Positions 1 to 8,552 of a stretch of DNA of 64,000 nt are shown in pieces. Source of the stretch: Candidatus Eiseniibacteriota bacterium. Its GTDB lineage: Bacteria > Eisenbacteria > RBG-16-71-46 > CAIMUX01. The stretch is from positions 62,001-126,000 of the forward strand of contig JADJQY010000015.1 in assembly GCA_016712505.1 (NCBI GenBank), read 5' to 3'. The position numbers were made by a program, and so were the translations under genes. The notes beneath the pieces are model-generated. The model did no database searches, was not told where the DNA came from, and worked only from the letters and a program-made list of their open reading frames with translations. Every line of letters begins with the position of its first letter. Position 1 is the stretch's first letter.

Positions 1-43
1 GCTGCTCCCGGAGCTGGTCGCGGGTTCTCAAGAGATCGATCAT
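1..43 (-). CDS. N-terminal fragment of a gene running off the window, possibly release factor 1
   Basis: Only 14 codons lie inside the window, starting at an ATG whose complement is at 41-43 and reading M-I-D-L-L-R-T-R-D-Q-L-R-E-Q. A purine-rich stretch (AGGGCGAG) sits about 10 nt upstream. It is the first gene after the rpmE terminator and reads the same way. In many bacteria prfA follows rpmE, and RF1 begins with a short charged helix like this one, so prfA is a reasonable guess by position. The fragment is too short to prove the family. Confidence 0.35.
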   Translation of the reverse strand, partial: MIDLLRTRDQLREQ

Positions 44-115
44 CGGTCCGCTCGCCCTGTCGTCGTCGGTTGGTTCGGTGGTCCGGCGCCTTCAGGAAGA
101 GCGCGCCGGAGGATC

Positions 116-153
116 AAAAAAGAACTCCCGGAGACGTGAAGCGTCCCCGGGAG
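116..153 (-). terminator. Rho-independent terminator after rpmE
   Basis: On the minus strand, arms CTCCCGG and CCGGGAG are extended inward by GGACG/CGTCT (one G-T pair). This gives a 12-bp stem with a 5-nt loop, followed at once by TTCTTTTTT. It starts 23 nt past the rpmE stop codon. Confidence 0.85.
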
Positions 154-175
154 CTGAAGCATGTGCAGGAGTGCG

Positions 176-442
176 CTACTGGTCCGCGTTCGCGGCACCA
201 ACCTGACCGGAGCCGCCCGGCCCGGCATTCGCCGCGTCGCCCGGCATGTTGTACTTCCGCATGAACCGCTCGACCCGTCCGGCGGAGTCGACCAGCTTCT
301 GACGGCCCGTGTAGAACGGATGACAGGCCGAGCAGATTTCGACGTGGAAGTCTTTACCGATCGTGGACCTCGACTCGAAGGTATTGCCGCAAACGCATGT
401 GATGTTGATGCGACGGTAACTCGGGTGGATGCCCTCTTTCAT
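176..442 (-). CDS. rpmE: 50S ribosomal protein L31, zinc-binding type
   Basis: An 88-residue protein with the full bL31 signature. The N-terminus reads MKEGIHPSY, then C16 and C18 (CVCG), then C37 and C40 (CSACHPFYTG), the four-cysteine zinc site of the C+ (type A) form. A short Ala/Gly-rich tail after the core extends past the usual ~70 residues. The start is the ATG at 442, with GAGGAGG about 10 nt upstream; the open frame runs further upstream without family similarity. L31 sits on the large subunit near the central protuberance and contacts the small subunit. It is a single-gene unit bounded by the terminator at 116-153. Confidence 0.95.
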   Translation of the reverse strand: MKEGIHPSYRRINITCVCGNTFESRSTIGKDFHVEICSACHPFYTGRQKLVDSAGRVERFMRKYNMPGDAANAGPGGSGQVGAANADQ

Positions 443-575
443 CGGACCGTGCCTCCTCGGGAAAGCAGATGAGTCCACCCCGCCGACCGCCCCCCGGGCG
501 ACGGAGAAAGGACCCACGAAGAGTACCGAATTCCCCCCGCGGTTTGCGAGGAGTTTCCGCAGGTTTCTGGATGGA

Positions 576-606
576 CGAGGCGGCGGCACCGCGCGCCGCC
601 GCCTCG
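576..606 (-). terminator. Strong hairpin after the cysteine-rich gene
   Basis: Perfect 12-bp arms (CGAGGCGGCGGC and its complement) around a 7-nt spacer lie 11 nt past the stop of the gene ending at 617. No T-run follows on the minus strand, so it may act as a 3' end stabiliser or a Rho-assisted stop rather than a classical intrinsic terminator. Confidence 0.5.
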
Positions 607-616
607 CTCTCTCCGA

Positions 617-2677
617 CTAGCGATACCGCGCCTTGACTCTCCCCCAAGTCGTTGTCTCCGTTGGTACTGGCCCCGAGCACGGGTTGGGGTCGCATTGACT
701 CCCACCTCCCTGGAAGGTCCCGCCATCATCGGAGCACTCCTGGGCCAGGAGAATCACGCAGGTACCGTCGGGCATACAGCACGCTCCAACCTGCGGTGGC
801 GGACAAGGATTCGGCTCGCAGGGGACGCCATCCCCGACATAGATCCTGTCCGATCCTGCGCAATCGCTCGGGTTCCTCTGCGTGCAGGTGCCCCAGTCGA
901 TCAGGCAACACGCGCCGATCCGAACCGGACAAGGATTCGGCTCGCAGACGGTGCCAACCCCGAGGAAGACCGTGTAGGGCCCCTGGCAATCTGCCTCCAG
1001 GCGGATCACGCAGGTGCCGTCGTCAAGGCAGCAGGCCCCAAGCTGAGGTTGCGCGCAGGGGTTCGGATCGCAGGAGGTTCCCGCCCCAAGCCAGGCCCCG
1101 CCGAGACCGTCGCACTCTGCGTCACTGCGAGGCTGACAGCTTCCGTCGGCGAGACAGCAGGCACCCACCGCCGGCTGCGGACAGGGGTTCGGCTCGCACG
1201 GAACCCCATCCCCGAGGTAGAGGACATTCGCCTCGATGCAGTCACTCGGGTTCGTCTGGGTGCAGGTCCCGAGGTACCGGAGGCAGCAGGCACCGATGCG
1301 CACCGGGCAGGGATTCGGATCGCACGAGCTCCCCTCACCCAGGAACGTCTTGAACTCTCCGGTGCACTCCGCCTGGAAGCGGATCACGCAGACACCATCG
1401 TCGAGGCAGCAGGCACCCGGAGCCCCGGTACACGGATCGGGTGTGCAGGGCTGGTCATCCCCGAGGTACTCGCCTCCCTGTGCGGTGCACTCCTCCGGGG
1501 TCAAGACGCGACAGTTGCCGACCGCAGTGCAGCAGGCACCGACCGTGGGGCAAGGATCGGGGTCGCAGGGAACGAACGTCCCGGACCAGAGCCCGGAGTT
1601 CACCCGGCAGTTCAACTCGGTCATCTGGACGCAGGATCCGTCGTCCAGGCAGCAGGCGCCCTCCGATGTGCAGGGTTCGGGGTCGCAGCTTCGGAATGGA
1701 CCGATCCAGCTCCCTCCGGCATCGAAGCACTCCGGGGACCGAACGATGACGCAGGACTCGTCGGGCAGGCAGCAGGCGCCGGGGACCTCGGTCCCACACT
1801 CGACCCACGAGCAGTAGACTCCTCCAAGCACGGGATAGCCTCCGGCTTCGATACAGGCGGAGATCCCGATCTCGATGCATCCAGCGACCCGCAGGCAGCA
1901 GGGGTGCACCTGTTCTTCACAGGGCCACGGGTCGCAGGTGGTGTCCAGGCCGCGGAAATCGCCACCGATTTCGGCACAGGACGCGGGTTCTCGCACATCG
2001 CAGATGTAGGCGAACCCCTCGAGGTAGCAGCAGGCGCCGACCAGGGGGCCGGTCGCAGGACACGGAGTCACCCCCGGCTGACCGAAGCCGAGCGCGCCGA
2101 AGTCCGCGATGGGATCGAGCTGCGACGGAACGGAGTCGTCGGCGAACGAGCCACCCTGCAGCGGGTGCGGAATCAACTCCAGGGATCCGCCGTAGTAGCT
2201 CTGCGCGCTGAAGAGGTAGATCGGGACCAGGAGATCGGTCTGCGCGCTGCTGAAGCTGAGCGCGGTGCCGGTGCCCGACGCGGGCCAGCCGGCATCGGCC
2301 AGCTCGAACTCCGCGCACTTGGCGGCACTCAGGATCGATAGGTCACCGGGATACTGGAGGCCGAAGGTGATTCCGGCCACCCGCGGCGCGGCGCTGGGGG
2401 GAAAAGCCGCCACGACGAAGAAGTAGTACGGACGATCGGTGCCCACGGTGGCGAGCGCCTGGTCGCAGTTGGTGAGTGACAGACAGTCACAGGTGCTCTC
2501 ACAGTTTCCGATGTTTGTTGCGTCGAACTCGGGCTGCGCGTGGACGATCAGCGTTCCTCCGGCGTTGGGGCCGGCCTGAGCCGGCGAGAGCCAAGCGGCC
2601 AGTCCGACGACAAGAGCGCCGGAGAACGAAACGATCGTTGAGCGTGCTGCGGTCGCGGCTGGGGTGCGAAGTTCCAT
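617..2677 (-). CDS. Secreted cysteine-rich repeat protein (11 GACC repeats)
   Basis: A 686-residue protein. The start is ATG 2677, preceded by GAGGAGGGG at good spacing. Residues 1-36 form a Sec signal peptide ending in SPAQA. A beta-rich N-terminal region of about 180 residues follows, without recognisable enzymatic motifs. The rest is 11 repeats of about 40 residues, each opening with GACC (one PCC) and carrying six cysteines, typically ending in CDPNPC or CEPNPC. Conserved Cys-Cys pairs imply disulphide-bonded beads outside the cytoplasm. Such repeats are known from secreted proteins of Eisenbacteria-like and planctomycete genomes, where function is unknown. No sorting domain is visible at the C-terminus. 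It is transcribed divergently from gpmA. Confidence 0.8.
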   Translation of the reverse strand: MELRTPAATAARSTIVSFSGALVVGLAAWLSPAQAGPNAGGTLIVHAQPEFDATNIGNCESTCDCLSLTNCDQALATVGTDRPYYFFVVAAFPPSAAPRVAGITFGLQYPGDLSILSAAKCAEFELADAGWPASGTGTALSFSSAQTDLLVPIYLFSAQSYYGGSLELIPHPLQGGSFADDSVPSQLDPIADFGALGFGQPGVTPCPATGPLVGACCYLEGFAYICDVREPASCAEIGGDFRGLDTTCDPWPCEEQVHPCCLRVAGCIEIGISACIEAGGYPVLGGVYCSWVECGTEVPGACCLPDESCVIVRSPECFDAGGSWIGPFRSCDPEPCTSEGACCLDDGSCVQMTELNCRVNSGLWSGTFVPCDPDPCPTVGACCTAVGNCRVLTPEECTAQGGEYLGDDQPCTPDPCTGAPGACCLDDGVCVIRFQAECTGEFKTFLGEGSSCDPNPCPVRIGACCLRYLGTCTQTNPSDCIEANVLYLGDGVPCEPNPCPQPAVGACCLADGSCQPRSDAECDGLGGAWLGAGTSCDPNPCAQPQLGACCLDDGTCVIRLEADCQGPYTVFLGVGTVCEPNPCPVRIGACCLIDWGTCTQRNPSDCAGSDRIYVGDGVPCEPNPCPPPQVGACCMPDGTCVILLAQECSDDGGTFQGGGSQCDPNPCSGPVPTETTTWGRVKARYR
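660..2045 (-). repeat. Coding tandem repeats of the GACC protein, with higher-order duplication
   Basis: Eleven ~120-bp units. Units 6-8 and 9-11 are more alike in register than neighbours are: a LDDG..CVIR unit, a GTCTQ.NPSDC unit, then a DGSC/DGTC unit. This points to duplication of a three-unit block of about 360 bp after the single-unit expansion. Confidence 0.7.
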
Positions 2678-2904
2678 TGTTCCCCTCCTCGTTCGGTTCG
2701 TGCGGAGCGACACGACAAGGGTAGTCCGAGAGCCTACTCGTAGTCGAGAAGATCAGTGTTCTCGCGGCCATTTCTCGACTGTTCGATTCCGCACGTTTGC
2801 GGAGGCCGGTGGAAATGTCCGATGCTTCCGACTTCTTTCCGTCCGGCGTCGGTGGCACCATGAGGCCGTCGGATCGAGACGATTCCTGCAACCGAGGAGG
2901 TAGG

Positions 2905-3654
2905 GTGTATCGCATCGTGCTGCTCCGCCACGGCGAGAGCATGTGGAACAAGGAGAACCGGTTCACGGGGTGGACCGACGTGGACCTGAGCGAGAAGGGG
3001 CGTGAGGAGGCGAACGCGGCGGGAAGGGCACTCCTCGACGAGGGGTTCGCCTTCGATCAGGCGTTCACTTCGGTGCTCAAACGCGCCATCCGGACCCTCT
3101 GGATCACCCTCGATGTGATGGACCGGATGTGGATTCCGGTGGTGCGCGACTGGCGACTGAACGAACGCCACTACGGCGCGCTGCAGGGGCTGAACAAGGC
3201 GGAGACGGCGACCAAGTTCGGCGAGGAGCAGGTCAAAATCTGGCGCCGGAGCTATGCCACGCCGCCGCCGGCCCTGGAGCCGAACGACGAACGATATCCG
3301 GGGAACGATCCGCGCTACCGTGCCCTCACGCCGCAAGAGTTGCCGCTGACCGAGTGCCTGGCGGATACGGTCGCCCGTGTGCTCCCCTACTGGAACGGTG
3401 CGATCGTGCCGGAGATCCGCGCGGGGAAGCAGGTCCTGGTCGCAGCACACGGCAATAGTCTGCGCGCGCTGGTGAAGCATCTCGATGGAATCTCGGACGA
3501 GGCGATCGTCGAACTGAACATCCCAACCGGGATGCCGCTGGTCTATACCCTCGATGCGGAGATGCGGCCGATCGACCGGAGGTATCTGGGCGATCCGGCG
3601 GCGGTGGAGGCGGCGATGCAGGCGGTGGTGAAGCAGGGAGCGCGGCGCGCGTGA
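2905..3654 (+). CDS. gpmA: 2,3-bisphosphoglycerate-dependent phosphoglycerate mutase
   Basis: A 249-residue cytoplasmic glycolytic enzyme interconverting 3- and 2-phosphoglycerate through a phosphohistidine. The N-terminus has LLRHGES with the catalytic His, followed by NRFTGWTDVDLSEKG. Then come the ERHYGALQGLNK segment and the second histidine in AAHGNSLRALVKHL near residue 180. Length matches E. coli GpmA (250). The start is the GTG at 2905 with GAGGAGG 5 nt upstream; ATG codons further upstream would add sequence unlike the family. The stop codon lies inside a GC-rich hairpin that belongs to a dispersed repeat (3642-3725). Confidence 0.93.
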   Translation: MYRIVLLRHGESMWNKENRFTGWTDVDLSEKGREEANAAGRALLDEGFAFDQAFTSVLKRAIRTLWITLDVMDRMWIPVVRDWRLNERHYGALQGLNKAETATKFGEEQVKIWRRSYATPPPALEPNDERYPGNDPRYRALTPQELPLTECLADTVARVLPYWNGAIVPEIRAGKQVLVAAHGNSLRALVKHLDGISDEAIVELNIPTGMPLVYTLDAEMRPIDRRYLGDPAAVEAAMQAVVKQGARRA

Positions 3655-3725
3655 CGCGCGCCGCTGAATTCGGCCCACGTGAGTCGGGAGCAGGGGGAAC
3701 GGGGGGCTCGCGCGGTGGGGCGCAG
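3642..3725 (+). repeat. Dispersed hairpin repeat, copy A
   Basis: Begins with GCGGCGCGC / GCGCGCCGC arms spanning the gpmA stop codon. A tail containing CCACGTGAGTCGGGAGCAG follows. A second copy at 12673-12755 shares most of the ~84 positions with one gap. Confidence 0.65.
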
Positions 3726-3828
3726 AACCAAGATCAGCGCAGCGCCGACAAAGCTTTCGGGACACGCGGATTCGAAGTGTTCGAAGGCGAGTCAGGTCCG
3801 ACGACGGACAAGAACGCGACACGAACCG

Positions 3829-4272
3829 TCACTCACTCCCCGTCCCCAGATCTGACCTGCCTACACGCACGGTTCCCCTCTGCAAGTCTCCAACCGTCGT
3901 CTTGCAGAGCAGGTCCTGGAACGAGTCTCGGATCCGGGTCCACTGATCGTGTAGCGGGCACGGGGCGTCCCCTCGGCACTCGGGCAATCCGAAGGCGCAA
4001 GAGGGGATTCCCGCGGACTCGTCACGAGCGAATAGTCGAACGATGTCGACGAGCGGACGCCCCGTCGCCTCGGGCAGGAGTCGGGAGCCGCCCCCCCATC
4101 CCTTGCGCGACTCGACGACGCCGCTCTTGCGGAGCTGGGTGAGAATCTTGGAGAGGTAGTTCGCAGGAACTCCGATCTCACGCGCGATCTGCTCGTGGGG
4201 AGTCAGCGCCGTACCAGCCCTGGCCAGATAGCCGAGAATTTGCAGTGCATAGCGGGTCGTCTGGTTGACCAC
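3829..4272 (-). CDS. Rrf2-family transcriptional regulator of the nos cluster
   Basis: A 147-residue Rrf2 protein. The winged-helix N-terminus reads TTRYALQILGYLA, followed by IAREIGVPANYLSKIL and a wing with GWGGGSRL. A cysteine cluster then follows (CAFGLPECRGDAPCPLHDQW), three cysteines of the type that hold a Fe-S cluster in NsrR/IscR-like members. The start is a GTG at 4272, 14 nt past the stop of the upstream membrane-protein gene, so it is probably the last gene of the nos transcript and may autoregulate. Sensing of NO or redox state is inference from family and position. Its operator may be the palindrome at 12318-12347. Confidence 0.85.
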   Translation of the reverse strand: MVNQTTRYALQILGYLARAGTALTPHEQIAREIGVPANYLSKILTQLRKSGVVESRKGWGGGSRLLPEATGRPLVDIVRLFARDESAGIPSCAFGLPECRGDAPCPLHDQWTRIRDSFQDLLCKTTVGDLQRGTVRVGRSDLGTGSE

Positions 4273-4286
4273 CGCGTTCCGCGCCC

Positions 4287-4934
4287 CTACGCGCCACCGG
4301 TCGACACTGGTTCCCGGCTCGCGCGGCGGAAGAACTGCCACGCGGTCAGGAGTACCACGCCGCCAGCAAAGATCCCGACAAGCAGAGTACCGGCCAGAGG
4401 GTAGGACTGGGTCGTGAAGTTCCCAACCTGCTTGGACCCGACGATTGCCGGCATGAACGGCTCGATCTTGAGCGCTGCAGTCGGATCGAGGTCGTGCCCG
4501 TAGCGGTAGAGCATCAAAATGAAGCGCGCGAGGAAGAAGAGGGTCACGTAGCAAATCAGAACACTCAGGTCAATGAGATCGCGCACGCGCCCCATCACGG
4601 CCGCGCGCAGGGTCAAGAGCGCGAGGACGCCGAAGGCGAACGGGATCCACCCCAGCTCGGGCACGGTGCTGCGTTCGATTTTGTGCATACCGATGTAGTG
4701 GTTGAGCGCGTTCAACTCGGCTAGGTCGTGACCACCATTGCCGCCCCCGAGCTTATAGAGATAGATGTCCATGTAGAGCCCGCGGGGATACTGCGGTGCC
4801 TCCATGCGGATGCGCCACAGGGGGAAAAAGAAGCTGATCGCCAACGGCAGAATCAGCGCCAAGAGCAGGCAACGGTCCCGCCCGCGCAGTTCGTCCCTCG
4901 CCACAGTCATGAAACCGTCTAGTCTTCGTTTCAT
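4287..4934 (-). CDS. Conserved membrane protein of nos clusters
   Basis: A 215-residue integral membrane protein with four likely helices: residues ~21-40, ~95-113, ~120-145 and ~180-202. A soluble loop after helix 1 contains LYKLGGGNGGHDL and NALNHYIGMHKIE. A loop with the Leu-Asn-His-Tyr-Ile-Gly-Met pattern recurs in an unnamed gene of FCB-group nos clusters. It might correspond to the membrane protein called NosB in other clade II clusters, but I cannot confirm that. The start ATG at 4934 has AAGGGA upstream. It lies 47 nt after nosY and 14 nt before the Rrf2 gene. A role in NosZ maturation or electron supply is inferred from location only. Confidence 0.7.
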   Translation of the reverse strand: MKRRLDGFMTVARDELRGRDRCLLLALILPLAISFFFPLWRIRMEAPQYPRGLYMDIYLYKLGGGNGGHDLAELNALNHYIGMHKIERSTVPELGWIPFAFGVLALLTLRAAVMGRVRDLIDLSVLICYVTLFFLARFILMLYRYGHDLDPTAALKIEPFMPAIVGSKQVGNFTTQSYPLAGTLLVGIFAGGVVLLTAWQFFRRASREPVSTGGA

Positions 4935-4981
4935 CCACTGAGTCCCTTCCCGTCGCTGCAGGCCAAGCAACGGCAGTTCAA

Positions 4982-5824
4982 TCAGGTGAGGTCCTGGACA
5001 CGAAAGCGTCGCAGTGCCATGAACCAGCACGCAGTTCCGAGCACCGCGGGCCACACTACACCGAGCAGCAGCAACGAATTCGCGCCCACTCGGTGCGCAA
5101 GATAGAAGCCCACCGGACCAAGAACGGACAGCGTGGGCTCCGCGGAGGAGAGCAACGCCAATCGACTCGCCTCGACCGGGTTCAAGACTGCCAGCAAGAA
5201 GACACTCTGAGGGTTGAGGCGCCACTGCAACATCACACCGATCAGAAGGAAGTCGAGCAGGGCCACTGAGGCAACCCATACGCCCAGCAGGGCCATCACC
5301 GCCTTTGCCTGGTTGCGCACGAAAGTCGAGATTGCGAGCCCCCCCCCGGTGAAGGCCCAGATGAGGGTCGAGCAGACAAGGACGCCCCTGCCCAGGAAAC
5401 CCCACGCCGGTGCGCCGTCGAGCACGAGCCAGCCGATTGCGGCGACCAACAACATCAGTCCGACGAAGGGGACCATCAGCACACAGAATCGCGTCAGGGT
5501 GACACCAACGAAATACTCGTCACGCGTAATCGGATGGCTAAACAGCAGTTCCAGAGCGCCCTCGTCCTGGGCGCGATTCACTACCTGTGCCGTCGCCGAG
5601 AGCGCCAACAGCGGCAGGAGAAGCACGAGCGCGTGACTCATCGACAGGAGAACCCGTCCCATGCCTGTGAATCCGAGCACGGTCGACTCCCGCAGGCCGA
5701 CGAGCAAGAAAAGTACGGCCAGTGCCGCATAGAGCAGCAAGCTGAAGACAAGCCAGCGCGAGCGCAGCACATCGCCTAGATCCAGGCGCGCGAGCGCCAC
5801 TACATGCTTCGCATCAATGCCCAT
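4982..5824 (-). CDS. nosY: NosY-type ABC transporter permease
   Basis: A 280-residue ABC-2 type permease with six likely membrane helices, the inner-membrane partner of NosF. Features typical of NosY are visible. An N-terminal cytoplasmic segment leads into helix 1 (SLLLYAALAVLFLLVG). The ABC-2 signature ALSATAQVVNRAQDEGALEL is followed by LLFSHPITRDEYFVG. Later helices carry LNPVEASRL. The start ATG at 5824 overlaps the end of nosL by 11 nt, consistent with translational coupling. With NosF and NosD it forms the complex needed for assembly of the copper-sulphide CuZ centre of NosZ. Confidence 0.9.
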   Translation of the reverse strand: MGIDAKHVVALARLDLGDVLRSRWLVFSLLLYAALAVLFLLVGLRESTVLGFTGMGRVLLSMSHALVLLLPLLALSATAQVVNRAQDEGALELLFSHPITRDEYFVGVTLTRFCVLMVPFVGLMLLVAAIGWLVLDGAPAWGFLGRGVLVCSTLIWAFTGGGLAISTFVRNQAKAVMALLGVWVASVALLDFLLIGVMLQWRLNPQSVFLLAVLNPVEASRLALLSSAEPTLSVLGPVGFYLAHRVGANSLLLLGVVWPAVLGTACWFMALRRFRVQDLT

Positions 5825-6302
5825 GGGACTGCCCGTCCTTATCGGGTGAGCTGCCGGGCGCGTCCAATCCCCCGGTCGCGAAGTCCGCCCGAAGGTCCAC
5901 CGCCGCCTCGGAATCGGGAGTGCCGGTCGAAACTGCACCAAGATCGTAGCCCATTGGCGATGGCCCCGCCGGAATGAACGCCGCCTCGCCCTCGGCAAGC
6001 CAGCGGTCCTCACGCACGTGCCGGTAGTAGATCGCGTGTACGCCCACATCGTTGCGACCGGCGAAGCGAAAGAGGCAACCAGAGTCATCAAAGTCCAACA
6101 CCCGCCCGTCGACGAGCTGCATCTGGGCGGCATAGGAGCGATCGCTGACGGACATCCTGCACTCGGCGCACGGTGTGTGATCCCACACCACCTCGCGCGG
6201 CCCCTGGGGCAGTGCCTCGTAGTGGCGAATGACGCCGACCACCACGACAACGAGAACAACCACGGCACTCACGAAGGGTGCCAGAAGTCGTGGCGCGCTC
6301 AC
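5814..6302 (-). CDS. nosL: NosL-like copper chaperone, membrane-anchored
   Basis: A 162-residue protein with one N-terminal membrane helix (VVVLVVVVVGVI) and an exported domain. The conserved region reads CAECRMSVSDRSYAAQ, then VLDFDDSGCLFRF, matching the C-x-x-C-x-M and FDD.GC motifs of NosL copper chaperones. Anchoring is by a helix rather than the lipobox seen in many NosL proteins. The start is a GTG at 6302 whose first base precedes the nosF stop (GTGA overlap), with GGGAGGGAA upstream. The tail ends in a His/Asp-rich stretch (DKDGQSHGH) that could bind metal. It delivers Cu(I) for the NosZ apoprotein. Confidence 0.87.
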   Translation of the reverse strand: MSAPRLLAPFVSAVVVLVVVVVGVIRHYEALPQGPREVVWDHTPCAECRMSVSDRSYAAQMQLVDGRVLDFDDSGCLFRFAGRNDVGVHAIYYRHVREDRWLAEGEAAFIPAGPSPMGYDLGAVSTGTPDSEAAVDLRADFATGGLDAPGSSPDKDGQSHGH

Positions 6303-7198
6303 GCGATTCCCTCCCTGGTGCTCTCGTCGCGGATCGGGTCTTCGACCAGGTCGAGATCGCGTACAACGAGGTTCTCGACATCGCCCTTCAACACCGAGGT
6401 CAACTGGTTCACGAGAGCAACCTTCTCGGCGTGGGTGACCGTCCGCGCCCACGCCCGGCCGGCTCCGGGACGGAACCCGTTCGCGCGAAGCCACGGCTCG
6501 TGGGTGGTCGCATGCAAGTACACCTCCACCACTCCGTGGCTGCGAGAGCCCAGGTACTCACCTACCGGCCCGTCGAAGGCCAGCTTTCCGCAGTGCAACC
6601 CCAGCACGCGATCGACTAGATGCCGCACCTCTTCCAACCGATGCGAGCAAAGCAGTAGGGTGACGCTCCCGTCAAGCTCGCCGATGAGCTCGTAGAAGGC
6701 CTGCCTGGCCGCCGCATCCAGGCTCGCCGTAGGCTCATCCAGGATCAGCAGTGTGGAGGCCGGAGCCATGGCGAGCGCAATCAAGAGTTTCTGCTTCATG
6801 CCTCCGGACAGGGCGCGAAAGGGCTTGTCCGACACCGCGCCCACGTCTAGCCCCAGACGCGATGCCCTCTCGGCGACACGACCGTCGGGCAGCCGTCGGA
6901 TGACGCCGATCGAGCGGATGATCTCCGCGACGCTGGCCCCGAATTGGGGGGCCACCTGCGGCACGTAAGCAAGGCGCCTTGCCAGATCCGCGCGCTCCCG
7001 GCGCCCATCGCGCCCGTCCATTCGGATCACGCCTTCCGCGTCGATGATACCCATCAGAACGCGCGTCAGGGTCGACTTGCCGGAACCATTAGGCCCGATC
7101 AGTGCGACGCGCCGACCAGTGGTGATGTGGATCGATAGATCGTCGAGCGCTGTAGTCCGTCCGAAGCGCCGGGTCAGGTTCAGAAGCTCAAGGTCCAC
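6299..7198 (-). CDS. nosF: NosF-type ABC transporter ATP-binding protein
   Basis: A 299-residue cytoplasmic ATPase. Walker A is GPNGSGKST (residues ~35-43), signature LSGGMKQK, Walker B LLILDEPT, and the switch His lies in CSHRLEEV. The order and the following ~90-residue C-terminal domain fit NosF. The gene begins inside the 3' end of nosD (11-nt overlap) and ends overlapping nosL by 4 nt, so D-F-L-Y are tightly coupled. It powers NosY/NosD-dependent sulphur or copper-sulphur transfer for CuZ biogenesis. Confidence 0.93.
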   Translation of the reverse strand: MDLELLNLTRRFGRTTALDDLSIHITTGRRVALIGPNGSGKSTLTRVLMGIIDAEGVIRMDGRDGRRERADLARRLAYVPQVAPQFGASVAEIIRSIGVIRRLPDGRVAERASRLGLDVGAVSDKPFRALSGGMKQKLLIALAMAPASTLLILDEPTASLDAAARQAFYELIGELDGSVTLLLCSHRLEEVRHLVDRVLGLHCGKLAFDGPVGEYLGSRSHGVVEVYLHATTHEPWLRANGFRPGAGRAWARTVTHAEKVALVNQLTSVLKGDVENLVVRDLDLVEDPIRDESTREGIA

Positions 7199-8552
7199 TC
7201 CCAGCCTCCGGGGGTAGCGGGCGGTGCAGCCGCGGCGTCGGGTCGGAGAACACCACGGCGGGAGTGAGCACGGGCAGTATGCGGCTCACGACATTCAGAA
7301 GACCCAACGCGGGCGTGCCCCGGAAAAATCGGAAAACCTCGCGCGTGCTCGTGAGGTGACCAGCGAGGGAACGCGGCTCATGGGCCACATCCCCGGTGCC
7401 GTCACGATCGAGGTCGAAGCCGGCGTAATCCTCGAAGTAGTTGCCGCGCCACGACACGCGGGTAGCGTCGCCGTGGCCGTCCACGCGAACGGCCGTCACG
7501 CACCCGCGAAATCCATTGTCGGTGAACTCGTTCTGTTTCTCGCTGCTGTGGAACAGCACTCCCGTATCGCAGAACTCGACGCTGTTGGCAACGAATCGGT
7601 TCAGGTGACTCACCTGGATCGGGGAGGTATCGATAAACACTCCGGTCGGACACCGCACGATACGGTTTCCGGTCGCCGTGACATCACCCGCTTCCTTCAG
7701 ACCGATGCCCATTCCATCGTTTGGATCGGCAGACGCCACGAGGTTTCCGCTGAGCTCGAAGTCGTCACAGTACATGACAAAGATCCCGACCAAATTGTTG
7801 AGGTAGGTGTTATGCCGAACCGCATTGCGGCTGCTGTACATGAAGTGGGTTCCATATCGTCCGTACTCGACGAAGTTGCCGCTGATCTCGTTGTCCGGCG
7901 AGTACCAGACCACGATGTCTCGCGCGCTGACAACGCGGTTTCGCGCGACGATCGCGTTTCGGACTTCCCAGAGCCGAATGGCATCGCCGCGCAGGCCGAA
8001 GTTGCGTACGCCCGAGCCAACGATCTCGTTGCCAACTATACGCACCCGGCGAGCGCCGCTTACCGCCACGCCAAACAGGGCGCGGGTGATGCGTACTCCC
8101 TCTACGGACGAGTCATCGCCCCTTAGATGAATCGCCGCGTCGGTGTCCTCGAATCGATCACCACTGCCCTCCACCGAGAACCCGAGCAAGTGGACCTCGG
8201 ACGACTCCACATCAATGGTCGTGCCCTGGCCCAAGGAGCAAATGATAGCCTCCCGCGGTCCCCAGATCGTGAGCGGTCGGTCGATGACGACCGGGCCAGC
8301 GTGAGATCCGGGCGAGAGCAACAGAGTGGCGCCCGGGGGCGCCGCAGTGACGGCTTCCGCCAACGACGATCCGCTCGCCACCGCGATGCCACCTACCGGA
8401 CGCGGCGGCTTCGTCGCAGATGGAGGTATCGGGAGATCGGAGGCCACGGTCGGAATCGCACCCCAACCGGCCAGCCACGCGATCGCCGTCGATGTCGCCA
8501 ATGCCTGCGAAAGAGCGCGGCTCGATCGGTCACACTTCCGCCGTCTGCTCAC
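7188..8552 (-). CDS. nosD: NosD periplasmic right-handed beta-helix protein
   Basis: A 454-residue exported protein. After a signal peptide (~residues 1-38, ending PTVAS) it is built of repeated short beta strands with Asn ladders, for example NEISGNFVEYGRYGTHFMYS, NAVRHNTYLNNLVGIFVMYC and GIGLKEAGDVTATGNRIV. These are the parallel beta-helix (CASH/NosD) repeats. I chose the GTG at 8552 because GGGAGGCGA sits 5-8 nt upstream; a TTG at 8594 is an alternative. NosD supplies the CuZ assembly factor in the periplasm, working with NosFY. Upstream of it is a 1.2-kb gap that separates it from nosZ. Confidence 0.92.
   Translation of the reverse strand: MSRRRKCDRSSRALSQALATSTAIAWLAGWGAIPTVASDLPIPPSATKPPRPVGGIAVASGSSLAEAVTAAPPGATLLLSPGSHAGPVVIDRPLTIWGPREAIICSLGQGTTIDVESSEVHLLGFSVEGSGDRFEDTDAAIHLRGDDSSVEGVRITRALFGVAVSGARRVRIVGNEIVGSGVRNFGLRGDAIRLWEVRNAIVARNRVVSARDIVVWYSPDNEISGNFVEYGRYGTHFMYSSRNAVRHNTYLNNLVGIFVMYCDDFELSGNLVASADPNDGMGIGLKEAGDVTATGNRIVRCPTGVFIDTSPIQVSHLNRFVANSVEFCDTGVLFHSSEKQNEFTDNGFRGCVTAVRVDGHGDATRVSWRGNYFEDYAGFDLDRDGTGDVAHEPRSLAGHLTSTREVFRFFRGTPALGLLNVVSRILPVLTPAVVFSDPTPRLHRPLPPEAGSGP

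Noticed and set aside
695..2341. Long plus-strand open frame across the cysteine-rich gene
   Set aside because: It is an antisense shadow created by the repeats; the minus frame has a signal peptide, Shine-Dalgarno and conserved cysteines.
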